Origin: Planctomycetota bacterium
Lineage (GTDB): Bacteria; Planctomycetota; J058
Assembly (NCBI GenBank): GCA_016765095.1
Contig: JAESQQ010000804.1
Span: 1-36,506, forward strand
DNA: 36,506 bases
Reading direction: 5' to 3'
This document shows positions 16,067-23,861 of this stretch, piece by piece. How positions within the stretch are numbered: the stretch's first letter is position 1; every line of letters starts with the position of its first letter. Below the pieces are notes generated by a model. It made no database searches. It was not told the origin of the DNA and worked only from the letters and a program-made list of their open reading frames with translations. The translations under genes and the position numbers were made by a program.

Positions 16067-18291
16067 GCCCCCCACTTCGCCAGCGCGCTGAGTGCCTGGT
16101 CAGCGTGGGGGCACCAGGGGGCGGCCCAGGAGTTGGCGAGGAGGTGATCGCGCCTCTCGGCGAGGGCCGCGCGCATGGGTGCTTCGCAGCCGAGGCTACT
16201 CGCGACCGCCACAATGTCCCCATTGGGGCCTGGGTCGAGGGGGAGCCGGGGCGACTGGCCGCGGAACTCAGCCGAGAGCTGCTGTCCTCGGTGGGCCGCT
16301 TCAAGGATACGCATCCAGAGCGAGATCCAGAGCAGGACCTTGGGGGCCTCGTAGGTCCCGCTGTGGAGGCGAATCTCGATGGTTCCCAAGCCTCCTCGAT
16401 CAAGGAGGGGCGTTGGGTTGACGGCGAGGGTGCGAGACTTGCCGTCGGCGAAGCTGCGTCGCCAATCCTTGAGGTTTCGCAGGGTCTGGAGCTCCGAGAT
16501 CCGCTCGCTCACGAGCTGGCAGTGGCCGTTGCGAAAGCGCGAGGGAGCTACCAATGAGAGCAGGGCCGGCTCGACCTGAGCCACCGTTCCAAAGAGACTG
16601 CGAAGCTGCCGCGCGCAGGCTTTCCAGCCGAGGTGGAGGTGGAGCCCCGTGCGCGTGTTGACGGTCAGGGCGAACTCGGAGCAAGCCCCCTCCAACGCCC
16701 GGCAGGCGTCGACGATCTCTTCGCAGCCCGCCTCCCCGCAAAGGACTCGAGAGGTGACCTCCCAGCCACAGGTGCTGTCCCAGCTCACATTCCAGCGCGA
16801 GTGAGCGTTCGCCTCCAGTCCGTATTCGGGGATCGCCTGGGCCGCAACCAACCCCGGGCCGAGCGCGTCGCGGAGGGCAGCGAGGAGGCCGTCCCCCTTC
16901 TCCTGCCACTCTCGAGAGGGGGCACTTCCGGGGACGAAGCTTCGCTCGGTCAGCTCAAGCTCGACCCCGAAGGTCATTTGGGGTTGGATCTCGAGACCCC
17001 GGAGCAGCTCGTAGCCAGGCCGCCCGGACAATATCTGAATCGGAGCCGGCTCGTATTCGTGTTGCTCCAGACGAGGCCCGCGCTGCCGCTGCCTGTTTGG
17101 GCAACGCTCGCGCGTCTCCTTTCCGAAGAGCATTTCAGGTCGAACGAGGTGCTCCTGGTGGGCGAGGAGCCGGTCGTTGAAGAGGACGACGTTGAAGGAG
17201 TCCTTGCCAGACGCCAGTCGAGCCCCGCGACCGACCATTTGCGCGAAGAGAATCTCGCTGGTCGTGGGTCGCGCCAAGAAAACCGTCTTGGTGTCGGGAA
17301 TGTCGACGCCCATGGTCAGCATGCCGACGTTGATCAGGACTCCTGCGGGGGCCCTTCGGAAACGATCCAGCACCTCGCGGGCCTCTGCTGACGCCATGCC
17401 GGAGTGGAGATAGTCGGCTGCGACACCGGCCAAGCGGAACCGCCTCGCGAGCTCTTCAGCGTGGTCCTTCCCGCAGGCGAACACGATCGTCTTGCCGAAG
17501 TCGTGGCTCCGGTAGGTCTCCACAATCCTCTCGTTGCGAGTGGAGTCGTCGCCCAAGTCCACGAGGGAGCTTGGGGAGAAGTCACCGCTCCTACTGCTGA
17601 GTCGCGGTGTCCACGACGTTCCGGTGTCTACCGGATCCCAGACTATTGGGCTCGCCAAGCGTCCGCGATCGACAAGTTCTCGGAAGCTGATCGCACGCCC
17701 GACCAACTCGAGGGTCGTCGCCGCTCGAGGCGTCGCGGTCAAACCAAGAATCGTCGCCCTCCGCCTGTGGTCACGCCGAATCTTCTTCTGGAGGACCTTG
17801 TTTTCTCCCCAGTGGACCTCGTCGATCACCACCAGGTCGAAGCGGCTTCGCTTCAGCCAAGGTCGGTTCGCGTAGGTCCCGAGCGTGGTGTAGGTGATCG
17901 CGGCGTTGCGGATTTCTGGGAGCTGGCGAAGCCCCCGAGCGCCCACCTTGGCGATCCAGCGCCCACCCAACTCAAAGCGAGCCGCCAAGTCACGCGCGGC
18001 TTGCTCAAGGAGTCGCCAATCTCTAGCGAGCCAAAGGACCCGCTTCCCTCGAGGAATCCAGTCCTCACCAATCCAATCGTTGGCGAGGCGCGTTTTGCCA
18101 CCTCCCGTCGCGAGTGCAATCAGGAGTTCCTGTCCCGGCTGCGGAGGGCAGGCTCGATCGCGCAGCGCTCCGAGGAGCTCCTCCTGGTGCTCGAAGCGAG
18201 TGAGGCGCGCCTGCGCAGGATCGTGGTCAAAGGTCCGAGGAGAGGCAGGAGCGAGTTGGTAGGGCCTAGGTCGGCGACGAGAGGGTGGCAT
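16063..18291 (-). CDS. SF2 helicase fused to glutamine-synthetase-like amidoligase
   Basis: 742-residue two-part enzyme. Residues about 30-400 are a DEAD/DEAH (HsdR/type-III-like) SF2 motor: Walker A ATGGGKT (61-67), motif II DEVH (157-160), motif III TATPR (185-189), a second RecA lobe with VLINVGMLTMGVDIP, and motif VI QMVGRGAR (351-358). Residues about 438-680 match the Amidoligase_2 family: FGVELEL (441-447, Glu444 and Glu446), WEVTSRVL (510-517), TGLHLHLG (548-555), a conserved SRFRNGHC, and TIEIRLHSGT (637-646). These are the ATP/metal and active-site motifs of a COOH-NH2 ligase. ATG 18291 has AAGGAG at 4-5 bases. It is the fourth gene of the MoxR/VWA operon and overlaps the GGCT gene. 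A nucleic-acid motor joined to a peptide-bond ligase is unusual; the substrate is unknown. Confidence 0.87.
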   Translation of the reverse strand: MPPSRRRPRPYQLAPASPRTFDHDPAQARLTRFEHQEELLGALRDRACPPQPGQELLIALATGGGKTRLANDWIGEDWIPRGKRVLWLARDWRLLEQAARDLAARFELGGRWIAKVGARGLRQLPEIRNAAITYTTLGTYANRPWLKRSRFDLVVIDEVHWGENKVLQKKIRRDHRRRATILGLTATPRAATTLELVGRAISFRELVDRGRLASPIVWDPVDTGTSWTPRLSSRSGDFSPSSLVDLGDDSTRNERIVETYRSHDFGKTIVFACGKDHAEELARRFRLAGVAADYLHSGMASAEAREVLDRFRRAPAGVLINVGMLTMGVDIPDTKTVFLARPTTSEILFAQMVGRGARLASGKDSFNVVLFNDRLLAHQEHLVRPEMLFGKETRERCPNRQRQRGPRLEQHEYEPAPIQILSGRPGYELLRGLEIQPQMTFGVELELTERSFVPGSAPSREWQEKGDGLLAALRDALGPGLVAAQAIPEYGLEANAHSRWNVSWDSTCGWEVTSRVLCGEAGCEEIVDACRALEGACSEFALTVNTRTGLHLHLGWKACARQLRSLFGTVAQVEPALLSLVAPSRFRNGHCQLVSERISELQTLRNLKDWRRSFADGKSRTLAVNPTPLLDRGGLGTIEIRLHSGTYEAPKVLLWISLWMRILEAAHRGQQLSAEFRGQSPRLPLDPGPNGDIVAVASSLGCEAPMRAALAERRDHLLANSWAAPWCPHADQALSALAKWGA

Positions 18292-18304
18292 TGTGCTCCT
18301 TGAG

Positions 18305-19711
18305 TTAGGGCAGATTTCGAACGGAAGTGGCGAGCGAGCAGAGATCGCCGGGCCTCGAGCGAGCGTGGCGTTGCGTGAGTAGGACGTGGACCTCGACTCC
18401 TGCCTGTCGCGCTCGCTGTCGGCTGGCGCTCGGGACGGGTCCGTATCCGTCGGTGATCACGAGCGCCTTTCGCGTTCGACTCTCTGCGGCGTGGTCGAGC
18501 ACGCAGCCGAATTCGGTCCCAAGGGTGGTTCGGACGAAGCCCTCGGAGAGGCCTTGGAGGGGGAGGTCGTTGACCTCGGTCGAGAACATGTGGATCGGGT
18601 CGGCGAGGAGGGCGCGGAGGCTGTCGAGGAGGCCGTAGATCCGGCCCTGGGCGGCTCGGGTTGAGCCGGAGACGTCGACATAGACCCTCGCCTTGCGATT
18701 CTGTGAGCGAGGGTCGGGAACCCGGGGGTGGAAGAGGCCTGGCCAGGAGCCAGCCGCGAGCAGGTAGAGGTCCCGGCGTGAGGGTCGAGGAATCGGCGTT
18801 GCCTGGCGCTCGCTCGGCTCGACTCGCGCGGAGGAATCCGGGCTAAGGACACGCTGGAGTTCGCGCCGTAGCTTCGCGATCGCGCGGCTGCTCGGCGAGT
18901 CCAACGCAAGCTGGCCGGGCGTCGATTCGCGCCCCTTCCCATAGCCGAGGATCTCCTCGAGGCCCTCGAGGCCAGTCAGGGCTTCCCCTTCTTCGTCTTC
19001 CTCGCCTTGGCCCTCGTGATCCCCTAGGAAGACTGGGGCCTCCAGGCCTTCTGGCAGAAAGAGGAGCAGCTCCGTCGTGAGGCTTGCTCGACAGCTCTCT
19101 CCCAGCCAGGCGGCGACGTACCAAGCCGACACTTGCTGGGGCAAGACGCCTGGAGGAACCTTGCCTCTGAGGGCTCGGGCGGCAGCTCCGGCGACGTGGT
19201 GATTGGGCGCAGCAGCCCTCGCGACGAGGTCGTGGAGAGGAAGCCCTGAGAGCGGACTTCGGACGAGCAGAGTCGGCGGGAGGAGGAGGATCCCTGGGAA
19301 GGAGGCTCCTCGATAGAGACGCCTGAGCAGCGGGGGAGGGCTGGGGAAGAAGTTGAGCAGGAGCCAAGAGTTGATCCGAATGTCTGCGACGAGGTTGGCC
19401 GCCAGGCGCCCCCGCTCGCTCCTTCGAGCAGCGGCGGAGTCGAGGTCGCCTTGGAGCCTGTGGAGCACCTCGTGGGCGAGGACGAAGATCAAGTCGTCGT
19501 CGGTTTGGAGCTGCTTTTCGAGGAAGACTGGATCGAGCTCGATCCGGCGCTGGTCTCCCTGACCTCCGATCCGAGCAGTGCCGATCCCTGCCACGAGCGA
19601 GAGTTCGCAGCGATCAGTGAGCGCGGCCAGGAGCAGCCCGAGCCGAGCGTCTAGGAGCCAGGCCCTCTCGACCGCGCGATCTAGGCGGAGGGTGAATTCG
19701 CCCGCCCTCAC
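18305..19711 (-). CDS. DUF2201-type metallopeptidase-like / VWA domain protein
   Basis: 468 residues with the usual DUF2201 order. The N-terminal zincin-like part has HEVLH (80-84) in LIFVLAHEVLHRLQGDL, and a downstream NLVADIRIN that likely supplies a further ligand. An acidic linker (about 230-245, EGQGEEDEEGE) leads to a C-terminal VWA domain with MIDAS motif DVSGS (346-350), a Thr in TTLGTEFG (about 395-402) and ITDGYG (419-424). Such proteins are partners of MoxR AAA+ ATPases, here encoded two genes upstream. The GTG start overlaps the preceding stop (GTGA at 19708-19711), and a 13-base gap leads to the helicase-amidoligase gene. Whether the zincin site is proteolytic or only structural is not known for this family. 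Confidence 0.86.
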   Translation of the reverse strand: MRAGEFTLRLDRAVERAWLLDARLGLLLAALTDRCELSLVAGIGTARIGGQGDQRRIELDPVFLEKQLQTDDDLIFVLAHEVLHRLQGDLDSAAARRSERGRLAANLVADIRINSWLLLNFFPSPPPLLRRLYRGASFPGILLLPPTLLVRSPLSGLPLHDLVARAAAPNHHVAGAAARALRGKVPPGVLPQQVSAWYVAAWLGESCRASLTTELLLFLPEGLEAPVFLGDHEGQGEEDEEGEALTGLEGLEEILGYGKGRESTPGQLALDSPSSRAIAKLRRELQRVLSPDSSARVEPSERQATPIPRPSRRDLYLLAAGSWPGLFHPRVPDPRSQNRKARVYVDVSGSTRAAQGRIYGLLDSLRALLADPIHMFSTEVNDLPLQGLSEGFVRTTLGTEFGCVLDHAAESRTRKALVITDGYGPVPSASRQRARQAGVEVHVLLTQRHARSRPGDLCSLATSVRNLP

Positions 19712-20829
19712 GAGGCAGGGCCCAGATCGCAGAGGATTAGGAACCCGTCGTGCAGATTCTCAGCGGCTCGCGCGCGTGGAGTCCCGTCCTCGGGCAAGTA
19801 GATATCGCCCACGAGGTGGCGCAGGACCCAAGCCACCAGACGAGGCTCCTCGATCACTGGCTCTCGGCCGCTGAGCGGAACGAGCGCCGTGCTGGGGCGG
19901 ACGATCGCCGGAGTGGCGAGGACCTTGTGCCTCGGCCGACGGAGCCGGTGCTCAGGCGAGAGCAGCTCTTGGAGTTCGCCCTCGGGAGGGACTCGGACCA
20001 AGGCCCGCGCAGAGAGGTGCCCCTCGAAGAGGGCCTCGCCGCTCAGGTTCCCCCGGCACACGCCCGAGCGGTCGAAGGCTCGCAAGAACTCCTCGGGGAT
20101 CTGGTGCACCGTTCGCTCGCGCAGCGTCGAGCCGTCCCAGATCAGGCAGTCGTCGCTCTCGGAGACGAGCACGCTGAGGCTGCGGGGAACCGAGACTCCG
20201 CGGTGTCTGTGAAGCGTCGGAGCGCTCAGCGAGCACATGGAGAGCGCTGAGCCGCGAAGCCGGCTCGCGCCGAGCTGGGTCTCGATCGGATAGTGGAGAT
20301 CGAAGACCTCTTGGAGGGCGAGGACGCGGTTGAAGTGAGGCGGGCCCTTTTCTTCGGGCAAGCCTGAATAGCGTAGAGCCGGCCTCAGGTCTAAGGCGGC
20401 TTCACACTCGCTCTCCCCCTCCTCTCGGGCGACGCGGAGGAGGCGTCGCAGTCGGTGATCCGAGGTCTCTAGCTCGGCGTCCCTGAGGAAAGCCACGAGG
20501 TCGGGAGCGGAGGAAGCGGTGAGAAAGTCGGCTTCCAAGGGAGCCGCACCCGGGGAACAGAGACGGAACCTCGCAGCAGATTCCCCAGCGCTCTTCTTGC
20601 GGGCCCGAGTCGCCGACCGGCCGGCCACACAGGGCTTGCGATCGCAGACCGGTCCGAGGCGATCGTCGAGGAGCCGAAGGGCGGGGACTCGCAGCTCCTC
20701 CTTTCGGTAGAGCCGGACGGCCCCGTGAACGGGAGCCTCGCGCCAAACCTGGATCCGCACCCCTGTGGAGCCGCGCTGGGCGTCGAGGGTGTCGTTCACG
20801 GGAAGAAACTTCTGTGGGAAGCCGATCAT
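19708..20829 (-). CDS. Hypothetical protein of the MoxR/VWA operon
   Basis: 373-residue protein I cannot assign. It is translationally coupled on both sides: its ATG overlaps the MoxR stop (ATGA at 20826-20829) and its stop overlaps the VWA start. No signal peptide or membrane helix is visible. It has a basic, Ser/Ala-rich patch at about 70-90 (GRSATRARKKSAGES), a pair of Cys in VCDRKPC, and an all-alpha/beta C-terminal half with PRLVAWVLRHLVGDIYLPEDG. Its fixed position between ATPase and VWA partner suggests a third component, for instance the client or a specificity factor of the MoxR/VWA machine. This is inference from gene order. Confidence 0.75.
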   Translation of the reverse strand: MIGFPQKFLPVNDTLDAQRGSTGVRIQVWREAPVHGAVRLYRKEELRVPALRLLDDRLGPVCDRKPCVAGRSATRARKKSAGESAARFRLCSPGAAPLEADFLTASSAPDLVAFLRDAELETSDHRLRRLLRVAREEGESECEAALDLRPALRYSGLPEEKGPPHFNRVLALQEVFDLHYPIETQLGASRLRGSALSMCSLSAPTLHRHRGVSVPRSLSVLVSESDDCLIWDGSTLRERTVHQIPEEFLRAFDRSGVCRGNLSGEALFEGHLSARALVRVPPEGELQELLSPEHRLRRPRHKVLATPAIVRPSTALVPLSGREPVIEEPRLVAWVLRHLVGDIYLPEDGTPRARAAENLHDGFLILCDLGPAS

Positions 20830-22373
20830 GTGCTCAACCCCTCTAGTTCGCTGAACACGTCGTCGATCAACTCACCGAGCGAGAGGCCGCAGGGTGGAGT
20901 GCCGCGTTGCCCAGGTATGACGGAGGCCGGAAATCGGCGGTCGTTCAGCTTGAAGGCCGAGTGCGCGATCCGCGTCGCCTGCTGCCGCTTGCGGTTCGGA
21001 CTGAGCGCCTCTCGAAGGCGGTTTCCGTCATCTAGATCCCCGAGGAGGGAGCGGAGGCTCGTGTTTCGCCAGGCGAAGACCCGGACGGCGGTCCGGAGCA
21101 CGAGGTGTGTCTCGTCCGTCGGGAGACGGAGGGTCCCCCGAGTGAGGGCGCGAGCGAGCTCGGTCAGCCCGATCAGGGCTGCTGCTCGCTGCTCGGGGCT
21201 TTGATACCTCCCTTCAGCCTCCTCGAGGAGTCGAGTCACCGCTTGCTGACGATCCTCAGCGTTGAGCTGGCTCGCCCGCGCGAGGAGCAAGGCTGCAATT
21301 TGGCGGGGCTCCCTCGGGATCCTCAGGCGTCCGAGCAGGTTCTGACCACGAATCGACGCCATCCCAGACTCGTGGGCCGCGCGGAGGAGGGGCTCGCGCA
21401 GGTCCTTCCCGGTGGCCGCGAAGGGGAGCCCGCCACGAAGGACGCGGAGCAAGATCGAGCCGGCCTCCTTCACCGAGAGCCTCCGATCGAGGAGCTGGCC
21501 GGCGACGGCGAGGGAAGCGGCTCCCAGGCGAAAGAGCATTCCCAGTCGCCGACCGTCGAGTCCGGCCTCGCTGCGCTCCAAGAAGCGCCCCGCCACGTTG
21601 GCCCAAAGCGCGACTTGCGCCAACTCGTCCTCCTCGAGCGCGGCGTAGTCCTCCCGAGCAGCCTCCAGCAAAGCGCGCAGGCGGGGAGCCGTGGCTCGAG
21701 AGCCGGCGGCTGGCTCCTCCAGCGCGAGAGAGGCTCCCGAGCGAATGATCTGCAGTCGTTGGGCCTTGCTGAAGCCTGAAACTTCGGGGACCACGACCAC
21801 GGCCGTGAAGCGGCCCGCGAGGGCTTCGTCGAGAGGGAAGGTCCCCTCAAAGCCGACCGGGTTCATGGCGCTTAGCACAACCTTCAAGCGGGGCAGAGCG
21901 AGCCCCATGATCGTCCGGGAGTGGATCACTTCGAGCCACTTGTTCTGCATTGAGCTGTTGGCTCGCGAGAGCTCGTCGATCAGGACCCCGTCCGCGCTCG
22001 TGATCGAGATCGGAGTCGGGGCATAGCGGACCTCGCCCTCCGCCAGGGCCTGGGGAATCGGGAGTCCGATCACGTCCTCGAAGAGGCTCTTGCTCGCGTC
22101 GTAGACCCGAAACACGTCGCAGCCCATAACCTGCTGCCCGAGTCGGCGGGCCGCGAGGGTCTTGGCCGCGCCGATCCCGCCGACGAGCAAGATCGGCTCG
22201 CCGAGCACGAGCCCGGCCACGATCGGGAGCGCGACCCCGCCGAAGCCCACGATCCCCAACTCAAGGAAGGCCTCTTCGAGCGAGGCGTCGATCGTCGATC
22301 CCAGGTCGCTGGCTGGGTCGCACTTGGCTCGGGTGAGCGGAGGAGGAAGGGTAGAGCGGAAGGTGGACGTCAA
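20826..22373 (-). CDS. MoxR-family AAA+ ATPase
   Basis: 515 residues, somewhat longer than a typical MoxR because of a helical C-terminal extension from about 300. Motifs: Walker A GGIGAAKT (65-72), VYDASKSLFEDVIG in the helix-2 insert region, Walker B GVLIDELSRA (129-138, Asp133/Glu134), sensor 1 in LSAMNPVGFEG, and DEALAGRF with the arginine-finger region. MoxR ATPases act as chaperone-like remodelers with VWA partners, which fits the downstream DUF2201/VWA gene. The start is TTG 22373, preceded by AGGA about 8 bases away; no ATG fits before the conserved core. It heads a five-gene overlapping operon. A hairpin and about 166 bases separate it from the two small genes upstream on the same strand. 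Confidence 0.88.
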   Translation of the reverse strand: MTSTFRSTLPPPLTRAKCDPASDLGSTIDASLEEAFLELGIVGFGGVALPIVAGLVLGEPILLVGGIGAAKTLAARRLGQQVMGCDVFRVYDASKSLFEDVIGLPIPQALAEGEVRYAPTPISITSADGVLIDELSRANSSMQNKWLEVIHSRTIMGLALPRLKVVLSAMNPVGFEGTFPLDEALAGRFTAVVVVPEVSGFSKAQRLQIIRSGASLALEEPAAGSRATAPRLRALLEAAREDYAALEEDELAQVALWANVAGRFLERSEAGLDGRRLGMLFRLGAASLAVAGQLLDRRLSVKEAGSILLRVLRGGLPFAATGKDLREPLLRAAHESGMASIRGQNLLGRLRIPREPRQIAALLLARASQLNAEDRQQAVTRLLEEAEGRYQSPEQRAAALIGLTELARALTRGTLRLPTDETHLVLRTAVRVFAWRNTSLRSLLGDLDDGNRLREALSPNRKRQQATRIAHSAFKLNDRRFPASVIPGQRGTPPCGLSLGELIDDVFSELEGLST

Positions 22374-22459
22374 GGGCGTGTTCCTAGGGTGTCTATCTGC
22401 TGAACGCCTGGACCTCTGGATCCTGACGCGGGTTGTGTAGGCGAAAACTCGGCCCGCAC

Positions 22460-22472
22460 CGCCCGAAGGGCG
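22460..22472 (-). terminator. Short GC hairpin upstream of moxR
   Basis: On the minus strand CGCCC-TTC-GGGCG gives a 5-bp stem, with a TTTT run about 11 bases further on. It could end or attenuate the transcript of the 22540-23513 genes before moxR. The stem is short and the T-run is displaced, so the call is weak. Confidence 0.25.
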
Positions 22473-22539
22473 ATTGAGAAGGCAGGCGTTTTGCGCTGGG
22501 CAAGTGGGGGGAGAACGCGGCTCGAACGTCGCGAGGAAT

Positions 22540-23247
22540 TCAGGCGGAGGCGGTCTCCTTAGAGCCCGCCTCCTCGAGCAATCGAGTCAGGTCCTGTTGG
22601 ACGACTGTGGAGAAGAGCACGAAGCGTTCTTCCCACTCCTGCTCCTTGAGCCTCTGGCCAGGGGCGATCTCTTCAAGGGTCTCGCCCAGCTCGAGCACCT
22701 CGCTCTGCTCTTGGAATTCGAGGTTCGCGCGGACCATTCGCTCGAGGAGCACGCAGCGCGCTCGCCAGGCGGCCTGCAGGCTCTCGGCCTCGTTGAGCTG
22801 CCTGAGCAGGCTTAAGACGTCCGCCTCGTCGAGGACCGCGCCTGCGTGCAGCTCCAACTCGGCGAGCTCAGAGGAGCCCTCCTCGATCGCGCATCCGCTC
22901 GCCGCAAGGAGGCGCTCGACCCGGTCGACCGTGCCCGGCCCGACGCGGCTCAGCGCCAGCCAGTGAGCGCGAGTCAGCCGAGACAGCTCCGAAAGCGGAA
23001 TTGAGCGGAACTGCCCACCCTGGGCCCACTCCGTCCCTGCGAAGTAGCCCTTGACCGCGATCCGCAGGGCAGGTCGGAGCTGGCTTGCCAGCTTCGCGAG
23101 CTTCGGGTCCGGGTTTCGCTCCAGCGAATTCCAGGTCAGGGGCTCAGCGCCCTCGCCCCGCAAGGCCGCGCTCGCCCAGGCCATTGCCGCTTCGGGCGTG
23201 GAGTCCTCCGCGTAGGCGCGCTGAAGACTCCGAAGGAGGCGATCCAC
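22540..23247 (-). CDS. Hypothetical protein with helix-hairpin-helix / alpha-CTD-like segment
   Basis: 235 residues, no family recognised over the full length. Residues about 82-118 (SIPLSELSRLTRAHWLALSR followed by GPGTVDRVERLLAASG) resemble the helix-hairpin-helix fold of the RNA polymerase alpha C-terminal domain, a DNA-contacting module. The last 100 residues are acidic, Glu/Leu-rich and probably coiled coil. GTG 23247 lies 2 bases after the stop of the 87-residue gene, so the two are co-translated. They precede the MoxR operon on the same strand and may belong to it, though a 166-base gap intervenes. Confidence 0.65.
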   Translation of the reverse strand: MDRLLRSLQRAYAEDSTPEAAMAWASAALRGEGAEPLTWNSLERNPDPKLAKLASQLRPALRIAVKGYFAGTEWAQGGQFRSIPLSELSRLTRAHWLALSRVGPGTVDRVERLLAASGCAIEEGSSELAELELHAGAVLDEADVLSLLRQLNEAESLQAAWRARCVLLERMVRANLEFQEQSEVLELGETLEEIAPGQRLKEQEWEERFVLFSTVVQQDLTRLLEEAGSKETASA

Positions 23248-23249
23248 GG

Positions 23250-23513
23250 CTAGACCTTTTCCTCGAGAAGCTGCTGGCCCAGCCAGGCCAGGAGCTCGCC
23301 TCGCGAGGTGAACACGTAGCGACGCAAGCTCGGGGGGTGATAGCGCTGCTGACGCTGGAGTTCCTCAGGCAAGTAGTCGTAGTCTGCCGCGTCTTCTTCC
23401 TCAGGCCAGATCGTGCAGGACACGAGGTAGCCGTTCTCGACTTGGCGAAGATCGATCTGAGCGCCCCGAGAAGTCTCTCGGGGACCTGCGTAGGGGTAGC
23501 GACCGGGTGACAT
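23250..23513 (-). CDS. Small hypothetical protein (87 aa)
   Basis: 87-residue acidic, Tyr/Gln/Leu-rich protein without known motifs. It is supported as a gene by a strong AAGGAG six bases ahead of ATG 23513 and by tight coupling to the next gene. The segment WPEEEDAADYDYLPEELQRQ and the amphipathic end ELLAWLGQQLLEEKV suggest a small helical partner protein. The function is unknown. Confidence 0.65.
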   Translation of the reverse strand: MSPGRYPYAGPRETSRGAQIDLRQVENGYLVSCTIWPEEEDAADYDYLPEELQRQQRYHPPSLRRYVFTSRGELLAWLGQQLLEEKV

Positions 23514-23861
23514 GAGCGGCTCCTTGGCTGACGTCCAGGTTTACCATCACCCCCAAGCAGGCCCTTCCGCCCATCGCCGCGCCGGGGCGCCCCGAGCGAA
23601 ACACAAAAGAGACGGACCATCCGCAACCCCTTCCCAGCCGTCAATACGTCACACAAGCGCATCACGCGTTTGCTCTGGTCGGGGGGCTAACCTCTTTGAG
23701 TCCCGTCAACAGAGTTTCTTGCTTTATTGGTCTCAGGTTTTGACACGAGGGCTCGCTGGGTCGTCTCCCGCAAGCGACAGCAGCACTTCGTCCTCGCGGG
23801 ACTCTTTGGCGGGTGAGGTTGCGAACTCCGCGCTTCGTCACGGATTCGGACGATCGGGCTC
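23514..23861. other. Gene-free region between the WYL regulator and the small-gene pair
   Basis: About 350 bases with no convincing gene on either strand. It includes a relatively AT-rich patch (23700-23740) in otherwise GC-rich DNA. A possible leftward promoter has TTGACG at 23644-23639 and GATGGT 17 bases on, a weak -10. No tandem repeats or strong terminator were seen. Confidence 0.45.
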
